A stretch of DNA of 19,686 nucleotides from assembly GCA_025769875.1 (NCBI GenBank), contig JAGFNK010000865.1:1-19686 (forward strand), read 5' to 3'. The notes beneath the pieces are model-generated. The model saw nothing but the letters and a program-made list of their open reading frames with translations, searched no databases and was not told the origin of the DNA. Shown here piece after piece: positions 19,037 to 19,686 of the stretch (its first letter is position 1; every line of letters begins with the position of its first letter). A program made the translations under genes and the position numbers. This stretch comes from Russula earlei (Eukaryota > Basidiomycota > Agaricomycetes > Russulales > Russulaceae).

Positions 19037-19686
19037 AAGTGGCGCGCATTCTCTCTCATTTCCATCACGAGACCTTTGTGCTTCTTGCAGCTGGGACCCT
19101 TTTTCAATACATTGGCTACTGGCTCTTCTGATGGAGTATAGGCAAGATTGGTCCCCTGCAAGTCGACATTCTGCTGCAAGATAATGGTGTCGCACCTCGG
19201 TGTGTTCTGGTGCAGTCATGGAACTCGGGGTTCCTGGTAATGGCAATGGTCGGCTGGTTGTTGACATGAACATGAGGGATTGTGAGGAGATGGGTCTCTT
19301 GGCCCAATCCAGTGAGTGGTTGCCTCAGCCTGGCGGCTTCTTTGGCGGCACATGTGCCTGTGGTGAGCTCCACCTCGGTGCTCAAGAGTGCAACCGGGGT
19401 TTGCTTCTTTTGGCTCCAGTTTATGGCTCAGCCTGTCAACATAAAGATGATGTCCAGAATGGGCTTTGCTGGTCCAATCAGGGTCGACGTGTCTGACCAA
19501 GATCCACTGGATGCTGGAGTCGTGCTGGAAGGTTGGGCAGTGGTTGCTTGTACCTCAGGTGTACTGGGTCACGCGGTCGTGCGTGCATTGGTGGTTATTC
19601 CCTGGGCACACTTTCAAGAAGGTCTCATCTGTCAGTTCTCCGTTTAGGCAGGTGGACTTGTTGTCCATCTGATGGACTGCTAGACT
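19037..19686 (-). pseudogene. Degenerate Ty1/Copia pol remnant (RT start and RNase H), partial
   Basis: Minus-strand translations in several frames match Copia polyprotein in order. Near 19600-19671 an RT start reads QMDNKSTCLNGELTDETF. Near 19480-19550 comes GTSNHCPTFQHDSS, then HVDPDW. Then 19350-19420 gives INWSQKKQTPVALLSTEVEL and TTGTCAAKEAARLRQ. Then 19230-19300 gives NNQPTIAITRNPEFHDCT, followed by HTEVRHHYL near 19200. These are the RNase H core and its conserved flanks. Most of the RT domain between the first and second blocks is missing (about 0.1 kb instead of several hundred bases), several frameshifts occur, and a TGA replaces a glycine codon before AINWSQKKQ. The copy is non-functional. 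It continues past the right edge. Confidence 0.85.

Overview
The window looks like a piece of a filamentous basidiomycete (probably Agaricomycetes) nuclear genome. Reasons: genes split by many short GT-AG introns (about 50-105 nt), pyrimidine-rich promoters, a fungal F-box/LRR protein with typical mushroom-type sequence, and a Neo1-type lipid flippase. The genus is not decidable from this alone.

Layout. (1) 60-3820, + strand: the 3' part (about 970 codons) of a Neo1/ATP9-type P4-ATPase, a phospholipid flippase, running in from the left edge. (2) 3821-7620: long intergenic stretch with one weak hypothetical ORF (5775-6206). (3) 7621-8097 and 10399-11356, + strand: two related genes encoding MIT-domain proteins. 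They share an intron at the same codon position and both carry PPxY motifs, at the C terminus in the first and the N terminus in the second. A 185-bp MITE-like element (9161-9345) lies between them. (4) 11357-14915: mostly non-coding, with microsatellites, a C16 run and two coding-like but unassigned stretches. (5) 14916-17171, + strand: a seven-exon F-box/LRR-type gene of about 639 codons, probably an SCF ubiquitin-ligase substrate receptor, with one probable GC-AG intron and a His-rich tail. (6) 17777-18771: a nearly 1-kb foldback element with two 424-nt inverted arms about 98% identical and a 148-nt loop. (7) 18778-19686: the 3' end of a decayed Ty1/Copia retrotransposon on the minus strand, with LTR, polypurine tract, RNase H and an RT remnant, running off the right edge.

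Themes. The protein genes converge loosely on membrane traffic and ubiquitin: a flippase of the Golgi/endosome system, two MIT/PPxY proteins that could bridge ESCRT-III and WW-domain ubiquitin ligases, and an F-box protein. This is a thematic observation, not proof of a functional cluster. The most interesting items are the MIT/PPxY pair and the foldback element abutting the Copia LTR.

Caveat. At least nine small indels, nearly all in or beside short base runs, break otherwise well conserved reading frames in three of the four main genes. The likeliest explanation is uncorrected homopolymer error in a long-read assembly; genuine decay remains possible. Coordinates below give the exon structure restored only by conceptual allowance for these indels.
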